Positions 1-4,884 of a DNA stretch of 7,659 nucleotides are shown here, one piece after another (positions within the stretch are counted from its first letter, which is position 1; every line of letters starts with the position of its first letter). Both the position numbers and the translations under genes were made by a program. The stretch comes from Propionibacterium sp. (lineage in GTDB: Bacteria; Actinomycetota; Actinomycetes; Propionibacteriales; Propionibacteriaceae), in contig DURG01000091.1 of NCBI GenBank assembly GCA_012837465.1, positions 1 through 7,659 on the forward strand, read 5' to 3'. The notes below the pieces were generated by a model. The model worked only from the letters and a program-made list of their open reading frames with translations, was not told where the DNA came from and did no database searches.

Positions 1-1
1 G

Positions 2-199
<198 letters not shown>

Positions 200-244
200 G
201 GCTGCAACGATGACGGGCTGCTGCTGCCCAAGCTCGACGAAGGG

Positions 245-910
245 TCAGACGAGGCGGTAACCCATGCCGCGGACGGTCTCGAAGCGCTCCTTGCCCAGCT
301 TGCCGCGCAGGTAGCGCACGTACACGTCGACGACGTTGGAGCCCGGATCGAAGTCGAAGCCCCACACGTTGCTGAGCAACTGCTCGCGGCTCAGCACCTG
401 GCCGGGGTTGCGCAGGAAGGTCTCGGCGAGCGTGAACTCGCGCGCGGACAGGTCCACCCACTCGCCGTCGACTTGTGCCTTGCGGGTGCGGAAGTCGAGC
501 ACCAGCCCGTTGTGGGAGAGCTGGGTCGCGCTCTGGCTGCCCTGGGGGTTCTCGGCACGCAGGCGGAGCCGGATGCGGGCGAGGAGTTCCTCGAACGAGA
601 ACGGCTTGGGCATGTAGTCGTCGGCGCCGCCCTCGAGGCCAGCCACCCTGTCCTCCACGGAGGAGCGGGCCGTCAGCATGATGACGGGCACGGAGACGCC
701 TTGCCCGCGGATGCGCTCGAGCACCTCGAAGCCGTCGATGTCGGGCAGCCCGACGTCGAGGATGACCATGTCGAAGTTGCCGTGGACGGCAAGCGTCGCA
801 CCCTCGACGCCTGAAGCGGTGGCGTGCGACGTGAACCCGGCGGCCTTCAACCCCTTCGCGATGAACCCCGCGATGCGGGCCTCGTCCTCGATGATCAGGA
901 TCGTGCTCAT
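245..910 (-). CDS. OmpR/PhoB-family DNA-binding response regulator
   Basis: This is a cytoplasmic transcription factor of 221 residues, the normal length for the family. The N-terminal receiver domain (about residues 3-115) has the acidic pair E8-D9, the phospho-acceptor D52 in ILDVGLPDIDG, T80 in the MLTAR strand and K102 in the KPF motif, so all residues for phosphotransfer and switching are present. The C-terminal winged-helix domain (about 130-221) ends in the typical VYVRYLRGKLG helix and the ETVRGMGYRL beta hairpin. The ATG overlaps the kinase stop codon as ATGA, with a modest GGTGGA purine stretch upstream inside the kinase gene, so the two are translationally coupled and form a cognate pair. 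The family binds direct repeats about 11 bp apart, and such repeats occur at 2492-2535. The family assignment is certain. Regulation of the flanking poly-Asp genes is inferred. Confidence 0.96.
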   Translation of the reverse strand: MSTILIIEDEARIAGFIAKGLKAAGFTSHATASGVEGATLAVHGNFDMVILDVGLPDIDGFEVLERIRGQGVSVPVIMLTARSSVEDRVAGLEGGADDYMPKPFSFEELLARIRLRLRAENPQGSQSATQLSHNGLVLDFRTRKAQVDGEWVDLSAREFTLAETFLRNPGQVLSREQLLSNVWGFDFDPGSNVVDVYVRYLRGKLGKERFETVRGMGYRLV

Positions 911-2412
911 AGTTCCACCGGCCTCTCAAGGACGAGTGTAGGCTCCGCGTCGTCCGGGCCCTCCTCCTCGTCCTGCGTTGGTTCTGGCGCGGGCCCGAGC
1001 GGCAGCACCAGCGTGAACGTGGATCCGACGCCGGGCTCCGATTCGATGTCGAGCCGCCCGCCGTGCGCGATCATGATCGACTCGACGATGCTGAGCCCCA
1101 GACCTGCCCCCTGCGCATGGGCGGCCCCGGTGCGCGTGCGGCCGAAGCGCTGCCGCACGACCTCCAACTGGTCCGGCTCGATGCCAATGCCGCGGTCACG
1201 CACCCACATCAGCACCTCGCCGCGTTCGAGGCTGGAGCCGAGCGTGATGGGCGAGCCGGCGTCGGAGTACTTCACCGCGTTGGCGGCCAGTTGCAGCCAT
1301 GCCTGCGTCATGCGGCCTGGGTCGAGGTAGGCCTCGGTCGACGTGATGCGATCGAGTCGCCAGGCGCGGTCGCCCAGGGCTCGGGCCTTCTCCAGCACCG
1401 AGTCGGTGAGGGAGGCCACGTCGTACCACTGAGGCTTGACGAAGTCGGATTCGGTGGATTTGGCGAGCATCAGCATGTCGTTGACGAGCACGCCCATGCG
1501 GTCGACCTCGTCCATCACGAGGTGGCGGGTCTCGCGGACGTCGGCCGGGTCGTCGGCGTCGATGAGTTCCATGTGACCGCGCACGACGGTGATGGGGGTG
1601 CGCAGTTCGTGGCCCACGTCGTCGAGCAGTTGGCGTTGGCCCTCGACGGAACGCTGGACGCGGTCGAGCATGCGGTTGATGGTGATCGAGAGCGCGGTGA
1701 GGTCGTCCTTGCCGCGGACGGGGACGCGGCTGGTGAGATCGCGCTCCTGGATGGAATCCGCTGCCACCCGGAGCTCCTCGATGGGTTTCAGGAGGCGGCC
1801 GACGGCGACCCAGGCGACGCCGACCAGCAACAGGACCGTGCCGACGGCGACCATCGCGTACAGCGTCATGGTACGGGTGAGTTCCGCCTCGGACTTCCTG
1901 AGGTCGAAGACGTGCACGAGTGCGCCGCTCGCCTCGGGGTAGTGGACGGGCGCCACGAGGACGCGGTAGGTGGTGAGGGGGGTCTCGAAGGAGTCGATGA
2001 CGATCTGCTGACCGCCAGCCAGGGGCATGACGGCGTCGACGAGGTGGTCGTCGTCCTCGGGGCGCACCTGCACCTCGCGGTCCGCGACCCAGCGCACCGA
2101 GTTGTTGACGATGGCGAACTCGCCCTCCGCCCCGCCGATGACGGTGCGGGCGAGGAAGGTGTGCAGCAGCTCGGAAGGCCCGGCGAAGGGATTGCCGGTG
2201 TCTGGGTCGACGCCCTTGGTGGCGAGCACGCGCAACTCGTCTCGCGTGCGGGAGAGTTGATGGTCGACGTTCTCCAGGATCGCCTGGTGCTGCAGTAGGG
2301 CGACGATGATGCCCGAACTGAGGAGCGCAAGGCCGGCCAACAGGACCATCGCCGCGATGAGTCGCGACCGCAGCGTCACCTTGGTGACGAAATCGGGCTG
2401 CGGTGCATTCAT
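907..2412 (-). CDS. Membrane sensor histidine kinase, HAMP-HisKA-HATPase_c type
   Basis: The kinase has 501 residues from the chosen start. It has a transmembrane helix at about 18-40, an extracytoplasmic sensor of about 140 residues (41-181), a second helix (182-205), and HAMP (about 206-258). HisKA follows with the phospho-acceptor H268 in the GHELRTPIT H-box. The HATPase_c domain carries the N-box (AANAVKY, N378), G1 box (DRGIGI, 406-411) and G2 box (GAGLGLSIV, 435-443). All catalytic motifs are intact. The sensor contains an acidic patch, PEDDDH, at 118-123. About 28 residues after the ATPase domain form an acidic tail (QDEEEGPDDAE). The frame stays open to 2613, but I prefer the ATG at 2412: AGGA lies 7 nt upstream, a juxtamembrane segment follows immediately, and the extra 67 residues are unlike a sensor and would cover the divergent promoter region. 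It autophosphorylates and passes phosphate to the regulator at 245-910. The sensed signal is unknown. Confidence 0.94.
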   Translation of the reverse strand: MNAPQPDFVTKVTLRSRLIAAMVLLAGLALLSSGIIVALLQHQAILENVDHQLSRTRDELRVLATKGVDPDTGNPFAGPSELLHTFLARTVIGGAEGEFAIVNNSVRWVADREVQVRPEDDDHLVDAVMPLAGGQQIVIDSFETPLTTYRVLVAPVHYPEASGALVHVFDLRKSEAELTRTMTLYAMVAVGTVLLLVGVAWVAVGRLLKPIEELRVAADSIQERDLTSRVPVRGKDDLTALSITINRMLDRVQRSVEGQRQLLDDVGHELRTPITVVRGHMELIDADDPADVRETRHLVMDEVDRMGVLVNDMLMLAKSTESDFVKPQWYDVASLTDSVLEKARALGDRAWRLDRITSTEAYLDPGRMTQAWLQLAANAVKYSDAGSPITLGSSLERGEVLMWVRDRGIGIEPDQLEVVRQRFGRTRTGAAHAQGAGLGLSIVESIMIAHGGRLDIESEPGVGSTFTLVLPLGPAPEPTQDEEEGPDDAEPTLVLERPVEL

Positions 2413-2491
2413 GTATCCATCCTGCCAACTCAAAGGGCCAACGACGTTACCAATCGGCCGTATTTCTCCAGTGACAGCATCAAACGCGCAG

Positions 2492-2535
2492 CCGCTGAGG
2501 GATTTGTGAGGCGTTTCTGAGAGCTTTCTCACATG
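2492..2535 (+). promoter_or_regulatory. 11-bp-phased direct repeats, probable response-regulator operator
   Basis: Three consecutive 11-bp units begin at 2503 (TTTGTGAGGCG), 2514 (TTTCTGAGAGC) and 2525 (TTTCTCACATG). They share a 7-mer TTTSTSA followed by 4 variable bases. A degenerate fourth unit in the same phase begins at 2492 (CCGCTGAGGGA) and keeps only the CTGA core. A 7-bp element repeated every 11 bp places successive regulator molecules on one DNA face, the known mode of OmpR/PhoB-family dimers such as mycobacterial PhoP. The site lies between the divergent kinase gene (start 2412) and poly-Asp gene (start 2640), so it could act on both. The repeats are directly visible. Binding by this particular regulator is inference. 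Confidence 0.6.
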
Positions 2536-2551
2536 CCCGGCCCCCGGTCCG

Positions 2552-2557
2552 TATGAG
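2552..2557 (+). promoter_or_regulatory. Possible -10 element of the poly-Asp gene promoter
   Basis: TATGAG matches 4 of 6 bases of the sigma-70 -10 consensus and lies 17 bp downstream of the last 11-bp repeat. No good -35 hexamer precedes it, as expected where an OmpR-type activator replaces the -35 contact. It overlaps the inverted repeat at 2553-2568. This is a tentative call. Confidence 0.25.
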
Positions 2558-2568
2558 AAACCTCTCAT
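2553..2568. promoter_or_regulatory. Inverted repeat ATGAGA-AACC-TCTCAT
   Basis: The two perfect 6-bp arms are separated by 4 bp. Read on the minus strand, the site contains TTTCTCA (2560 to 2554), identical to the 7-mer core of the third operator unit at 2525-2531. It may therefore be another, oppositely oriented contact for the same regulator near the transcription start of the poly-Asp gene. Confidence 0.45.
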
Positions 2569-2599
2569 GGTGGCATCGGTGTTGTCCTCATCTGACCCG

Positions 2600-2616
2600 G
2601 ATGTGATGATCACATC
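2600..2616. promoter_or_regulatory. Perfect 17-bp palindrome just upstream of the poly-Asp gene
   Basis: GATGTGAT, one central G, then ATCACATC form perfect 8-bp arms. The site ends 10 bp before the Shine-Dalgarno sequence, so it lies in the probable 5' leader. A dimeric repressor site is the simplest reading. With a one-base loop it is a poor RNA hairpin. It differs from the 11-bp repeats, so a second regulator may be involved. The spacing of the TGTGA/TCACA halves (3 bp) does not fit the CRP consensus (6 bp). Confidence 0.5.
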
Positions 2617-2626
2617 GACACCCCCT

Positions 2627-2633
2627 GAAGGAG
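2627..2633 (+). promoter_or_regulatory. Strong Shine-Dalgarno of the poly-Asp gene
   Basis: GAAGGAG is followed by 6 nt and then the ATG at 2640. It is the strongest ribosome-binding site in the window, and it fixes the start of an otherwise low-complexity gene and suggests high expression. Confidence 0.85.
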
Positions 2634-2639
2634 CACCCG

Positions 2640-3191
2640 ATGTCCCTCAAGACCTCAACCGCCTGGCTGATCGCCGCCGCGTTCGGCGTGGCCGCAGTCG
2701 GTGGCGGCCTGCTGGCGGCTGGTGCCGGACCACAGTTGGCGCCCGCCCAGGTCGTCACCACCCCCGCCCCTGCCCCCACCGACGACATGAATGCGATCGT
2801 CGTCGAGGCCCCGCCGTCGCCGACCCCCACCGAGGTGATCGTGGTGACCGGCACGGAACACTGTGACGACCTCGACAACAACCTCGTCTGCGACGACGAG
2901 GAGACACCCACCCCGACGCCGACTCCGACCCCCACGCCCACCCCGACGGCAGCCGAGGCTCCAGCGGCCCCGGCAGCCTCCGAGGCACCGGCACCTGCTC
3001 CCGCCAAGGCCGCTCCGGCCCCCGCACCGAAGAACGCTGCCCCGGCTCCCGCGCCGGTGAAGAAGGCCAGCGCTCCCGTCAAGAAGAAGGCCCCGGCACC
3101 GGTCTACTACGACGACGACGATGATGATGACGATGACTGGGATGACGACGACGATGATGATGACGACGACGATGACGATGACGACGACTGA
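2640..3191 (+). CDS. Secreted or anchored poly-aspartate-tailed envelope protein
   Basis: This 183-residue protein has no recognisable catalytic domain. Residues 1-30 form a signal peptide or uncleaved anchor: Lys4, then a hydrophobic stretch from about Ala8 to Ala29. No lipobox cysteine is present. Residues 31-72 are Pro/Thr-rich. Residues 75-88 hold C75, C84 and a dense Asp/Asn/Glu pattern (CDDLDNNLVC then DDEE) that resembles calcium-binding loops of the EF-hand, excalibur or TSP3 kind. Seven Thr-Pro repeats (89-102) and an Ala/Pro/Lys linker (104-155) follow. The end is Tyr-Tyr, nine Asp, Trp and sixteen Asp up to the stop. The layout suggests an anchored, extended, wall-crossing stalk that displays a polyanionic tip. 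Cation storage or buffering, or trapping of cationic peptides, is inferred. It lies divergent from the two-component system and shares its operator region. The left gene at 2-199 has the same type of end. Confidence 0.88.
   Translation: MSLKTSTAWLIAAAFGVAAVGGGLLAAGAGPQLAPAQVVTTPAPAPTDDMNAIVVEAPPSPTPTEVIVVTGTEHCDDLDNNLVCDDEETPTPTPTPTPTPTPTAAEAPAAPAASEAPAPAPAKAAPAPAPKNAAPAPAPVKKASAPVKKKAPAPVYYDDDDDDDDDWDDDDDDDDDDDDDDDD
2904..2948 (+). repeat. Seven Thr-Pro dipeptide codon repeats
   Basis: ACN-CCN is repeated seven times plus one Thr codon, with varied third positions. It encodes a rigid extended (TP)n linker in the poly-Asp protein. Such a stretch is a candidate for O-mannosylation in actinobacteria, which is an inference. 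Confidence 0.8.
3111..3188 (+). repeat. Poly-Asp codon tract with a single Trp
   Basis: The 26 codons comprise 25 Asp codons (GAC and GAT mixed) and one TGG after the ninth. The left gene has the matching tract at 137-196, with five Asp, Trp and fourteen Asp. Alternating GAC and GAT interrupts the pure trinucleotide repeat and should limit slippage. Confidence 0.9.
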
Positions 3192-3311
3192 GTAGTCCCC
3201 CCACTGGCTGCGAAGCTGACCTCACCAAGACCGACGCACCTAGCCTTCGCGCGGAGCACGCCAACTCCTGACCACTAAGCTGCATGGCAACCTCACCCCA
3301 ATAGGATGCCA

Positions 3312-4046
3312 ATGCAAAACGACCGCCCCGTCATCGAGATCACCTCACCTCCGGAAGCCCCGCTTCCCGGGTCCTCGATGATCGGGGCGGTCCTGTTTCC
3401 CGCCTTCGCGATCATCGGCCTCGCCCTCGGCCTCATCTACTCGATGCCGTGGCTGATCACCTCGTCGCTGGCCATCAGCCTGGCGCTGCTCGCCGTCGTG
3501 GGCGGCACGTTCCTGAACCGTCGCGACCGGGCGGGCAAGCTCCGCCTCGACCTCGCCGGCGGCGCCACGCGCATCGCCCCTGCACCCGCCGCCCGCCTGT
3601 TCCCCCTCGTCGCTGGCGGGTTGGCCCTGCTCGTGATCCTCGTTGACATCGCATTGCGCATGATGGATTACTTCGCGGACGAGAACGGGCTCACGTTCTC
3701 GCTGATGGTCGGCCTCGTCATCGTCTGGGGGCTCGTCGACAGCTGGTACGGCTGGAAGAACCCGCCCGGCCTGAAGCTGACGCCCAAGCAGGTGATCTCG
3801 ATCGGCAACATGGGCAAGGAGACGGCGGTGCCGTGGTCCCAGGTCTCGGGCGCGCCGACGATGGGTCGCGGCCGGATCACGATCCCCATCGGCAAGGGCG
3901 AGACCCAGGTGGGCGCGAACCAGATGGATTCGGACCCCCGGCTGGTCATGGCGCTGATCGATTCCTACCGCGGGCGTCCCGCGCGTCAGGGCGAGTTGGG
4001 CGACGGCCGCGTCCTACAGCGGGCGAAGTCGCTGAAGGTCCGCTGA
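3312..4046 (+). CDS. Four-helix membrane protein with soluble C-terminal domain, function unknown
   Basis: I do not recognise a named family. The 244-residue protein has a short polar N terminus, hydrophobic helices at about 24-44, 46-68, 96-116 and 128-148, and a soluble C-terminal part (149-244). The loop between helices 2 and 3 is rich in Arg and Lys (NRRDRAGKLR), which suggests it is cytoplasmic. The C-terminal part (LTPKQVISIGNM, then VPWSQV and ITIPIG) looks like the small beta-rich membrane-associated domains of bacterial PH-like proteins. That resemblance is by pattern only. An in-frame ATG at 3306 exists, but AGGA lies 5 nt upstream of the ATG at 3312 and directly overlaps the earlier one, so I chose 3312. 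The gene stands alone on the plus strand and ends before a hairpin terminator shared with the convergent pair. Confidence 0.8.
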   Translation: MQNDRPVIEITSPPEAPLPGSSMIGAVLFPAFAIIGLALGLIYSMPWLITSSLAISLALLAVVGGTFLNRRDRAGKLRLDLAGGATRIAPAPAARLFPLVAGGLALLVILVDIALRMMDYFADENGLTFSLMVGLVIVWGLVDSWYGWKNPPGLKLTPKQVISIGNMGKETAVPWSQVSGAPTMGRGRITIPIGKGETQVGANQMDSDPRLVMALIDSYRGRPARQGELGDGRVLQRAKSLKVR

Positions 4047-4060
4047 GCCTTGCCGCTGGC

Positions 4061-4098
4061 TGAGGGGTTGTGAACCGTACTCGGTACGCAACCCTTCA
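4061..4098. terminator. Bidirectional hairpin terminator between convergent genes
   Basis: The outer arms 4061-4070 (TGAGGGGTTG) and 4089-4098 (CAACCCTTCA) give ten pairs including one G-U. After a 5-base bulge on the 5' side (4071-4075), the inner arms CGTAC (4076-4080) and GTACG (4084-4088) close on a TCG loop. It starts 14 bp after the stop of the plus-strand membrane gene and 12 bp beyond the stop of the small minus-strand gene. There is no T-tract, as is common for actinobacterial terminators. Confidence 0.7.
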
Positions 4099-4110
4099 CC
4101 GAGCCGTCGG

Positions 4111-4263
4111 CTACTGGAACCAGCCGAAGAACATGCAGCCGATGGTGAAGACCACCATCACCAGGAACAGCCCCACGGTGTAGAGGGTGGCGGCGCCGCC
4201 CTCTTCCTGCTCGGCAGGGGCCTGGGCCTGCTGCTCGACGAGGTGGTCGTTGGTTTCGGTCAT
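4111..4263 (-). CDS. 50-residue single-helix membrane protein
   Basis: This small gene starts with an ATG that overlaps the stop of the upstream membrane gene as ATGA (4260-4263) and ends with TAG. The protein has a polar, Gln/Glu-rich N terminus (MTETNDHLVEQQ to about residue 25). One hydrophobic helix follows at about residues 27-47 (YTVGLFLVMVVFTIGCMFFG), and it ends in WFQ. The tight coupling, codon usage like the neighbours and clean membrane segment support a real gene despite its length. It probably partners with the three-helix protein encoded just upstream. Its topology should be N-in by its acidic start only weakly, so orientation is uncertain. I know no family for it and infer no biochemical function. 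Confidence 0.75.
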   Translation of the reverse strand: MTETNDHLVEQQAQAPAEQEEGGAATLYTVGLFLVMVVFTIGCMFFGWFQ

Positions 4264-4673
4264 GAGGCTCCCAACCGGCTGAAGTCAGCGACCAGGGCAA
4301 CTGCCAGGATCACGAAGACCACCGCCATGAACATGGTGTACATCCAGCGCTTCGGGTGGTCCGAGCGCCAGAAGCGTTTGAGGCTGACGACGCCGTTGAC
4401 CACGGCGAAGATGCACAGCGCGATGCCGATCGGCGCCGCCACCCAACCGCCGAGCGCCAGCAGCGGCACCACGACGGGGATCACCAGGTAGGTGATGAGG
4501 CAGCGGATGCCGGAGATCACCACCGACGTGCGGAAGGCGCGGTGCGCCCCCTCTCCCGAACCTTGGTCGAGCGCGGTGACGCCCAGCATCTTCCGCATGA
4601 ACCGGTCCGCAGGCGCATTCGAACGGAACGTGGGCACAGCAGATGCCGCTGGGGCATTCGCGAGAGTGTCCAT
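4260..4673 (-). CDS. Three-helix membrane protein, function unknown
   Basis: The protein has 137 residues from the chosen ATG at 4673, which has AAGGA 4 nt upstream. The frame is open to 4814, but the extra 47 residues are Pro/Arg-rich, would run through a likely promoter and the long hairpin at 4784-4848, and are not credible protein. The N-terminal 49 residues are soluble and contain a basic amphipathic stretch (DRFMRKMLG). Helices lie at about 50-73, 76-96 and 110-130, with a basic loop KRFWRSDHPKRW between helices 2 and 3, probably cytoplasmic. No catalytic motif is visible. It is translationally coupled to the 50-residue protein at 4111-4263, so the two may form a complex. I do not recognise the family. 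Confidence 0.8.
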   Translation of the reverse strand: MDTLANAPAASAVPTFRSNAPADRFMRKMLGVTALDQGSGEGAHRAFRTSVVISGIRCLITYLVIPVVVPLLALGGWVAAPIGIALCIFAVVNGVVSLKRFWRSDHPKRWMYTMFMAVVFVILAVALVADFSRLGAS

Positions 4674-4712
4674 CTCATCCTTCGACGGTGACGGCGGGCG
4701 GGCAGTCCGAAC

Positions 4713-4718
4713 AGTGTA
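4713..4718 (-). promoter_or_regulatory. Probable -10 element for the small membrane-protein pair
   Basis: The minus strand reads TACACT here, a good match to the TANNNT actinobacterial -10. Transcription would start near 4706 and give a leader of about 33 nt with the AAGGA ribosome site before the ATG at 4673. No clear -35 is seen. This supports the downstream start choice. Confidence 0.4.
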
Positions 4719-4783
4719 ACCGCTGCCCAGTGGCTGGCCTCGCCCGCCCACCCTCCAGGTGGCATGGGGAGGGGGAAGGCTGC

Positions 4784-4848
4784 AGGTGTCCACTATCGAG
4801 GGGGCCCCCTCCAATCAGCGGAGGGGCGCCGCCCGATAGTGGACATCT
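4784..4848. terminator. Very long hairpin at the 3' end of the sugar operon
   Basis: A perfect 12-bp inverted repeat, TGTCCACTATCG (4787-4798) and CGATAGTGGACA (4834-4845), extends to 15 pairs with one G-T at 4784-4848. It encloses a second perfect 7-bp stem, CCCCTCC (4806-4812) and GGAGGGG (4820-4826), on a 7-base loop. G- and C-rich strands between the two stems can pair with small bulges, so the whole 65 bp folds as one rod. It lies 37 bp beyond the isomerase stop on the minus strand and before the promoter of the next minus gene, the right place for a strong terminator. A palindromic mobile repeat or an IS remnant is the alternative. Confidence 0.65.
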
Positions 4849-4884
4849 ACGGCCGGTGGTTCCGCCAAACCCCCGGTGGAATCG

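Noticed and set aside
215..229. Small hairpin GGGC-N7-GCCC between the left poly-Asp gene and the response regulator
   Set aside because: Only four pairs and no T-tract; too weak to call a terminator, though the 45-bp convergent gap is where one would be expected.
1063..2298. Long open frame (411 codons) on the plus strand opposite the kinase gene, and a second 410-codon minus-strand frame overlapping it
   Set aside because: Both are shadows of the GC3-biased kinase gene. Their products have no recognisable domains, whereas the kinase frame carries every family motif.
2413..2613. 67-residue N-terminal extension of the kinase from an upstream ATG
   Set aside because: It covers the operator repeats and the palindrome, has no ribosome site comparable to the one before 2412, and does not resemble a signal or sensor segment.
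2602..2614. TGTGA...TCACA resembling a CRP site
   Set aside because: The half-sites are 3 bp apart, not the 6 bp of the CRP consensus; kept only as an unassigned palindrome.
3192..3311. Intergenic gap after the right poly-Asp gene, searched for a terminator and promoter
   Set aside because: Only a 4-bp stem (GACT-GAGT-AGTC, 3186-3197) and a lone TAAGCT (3276-3281) without a -35 were seen; neither is strong enough to annotate.
3217..3349. Octamer ACCTCACC occurring at 3217, 3290 and 3342
   Set aside because: Irregular spacing (73 and 52 bp), one copy inside coding sequence, and low complexity; chance is likely.
4674..4814. 47-residue N-terminal extension of the three-helix membrane protein
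   Set aside because: It would be translated through the long hairpin and the likely -10 at 4713-4718; a ribosome site precedes the ATG at 4673.
4853..4881. Direct repeat CCGGTGG (4853 and 4873) and a 7-bp imperfect stem next to the isomerase stop
   Set aside because: The stem has a mismatch on the transcribed minus strand and the repeat is short and GC-rich; the larger hairpin at 4784-4848 explains termination better.
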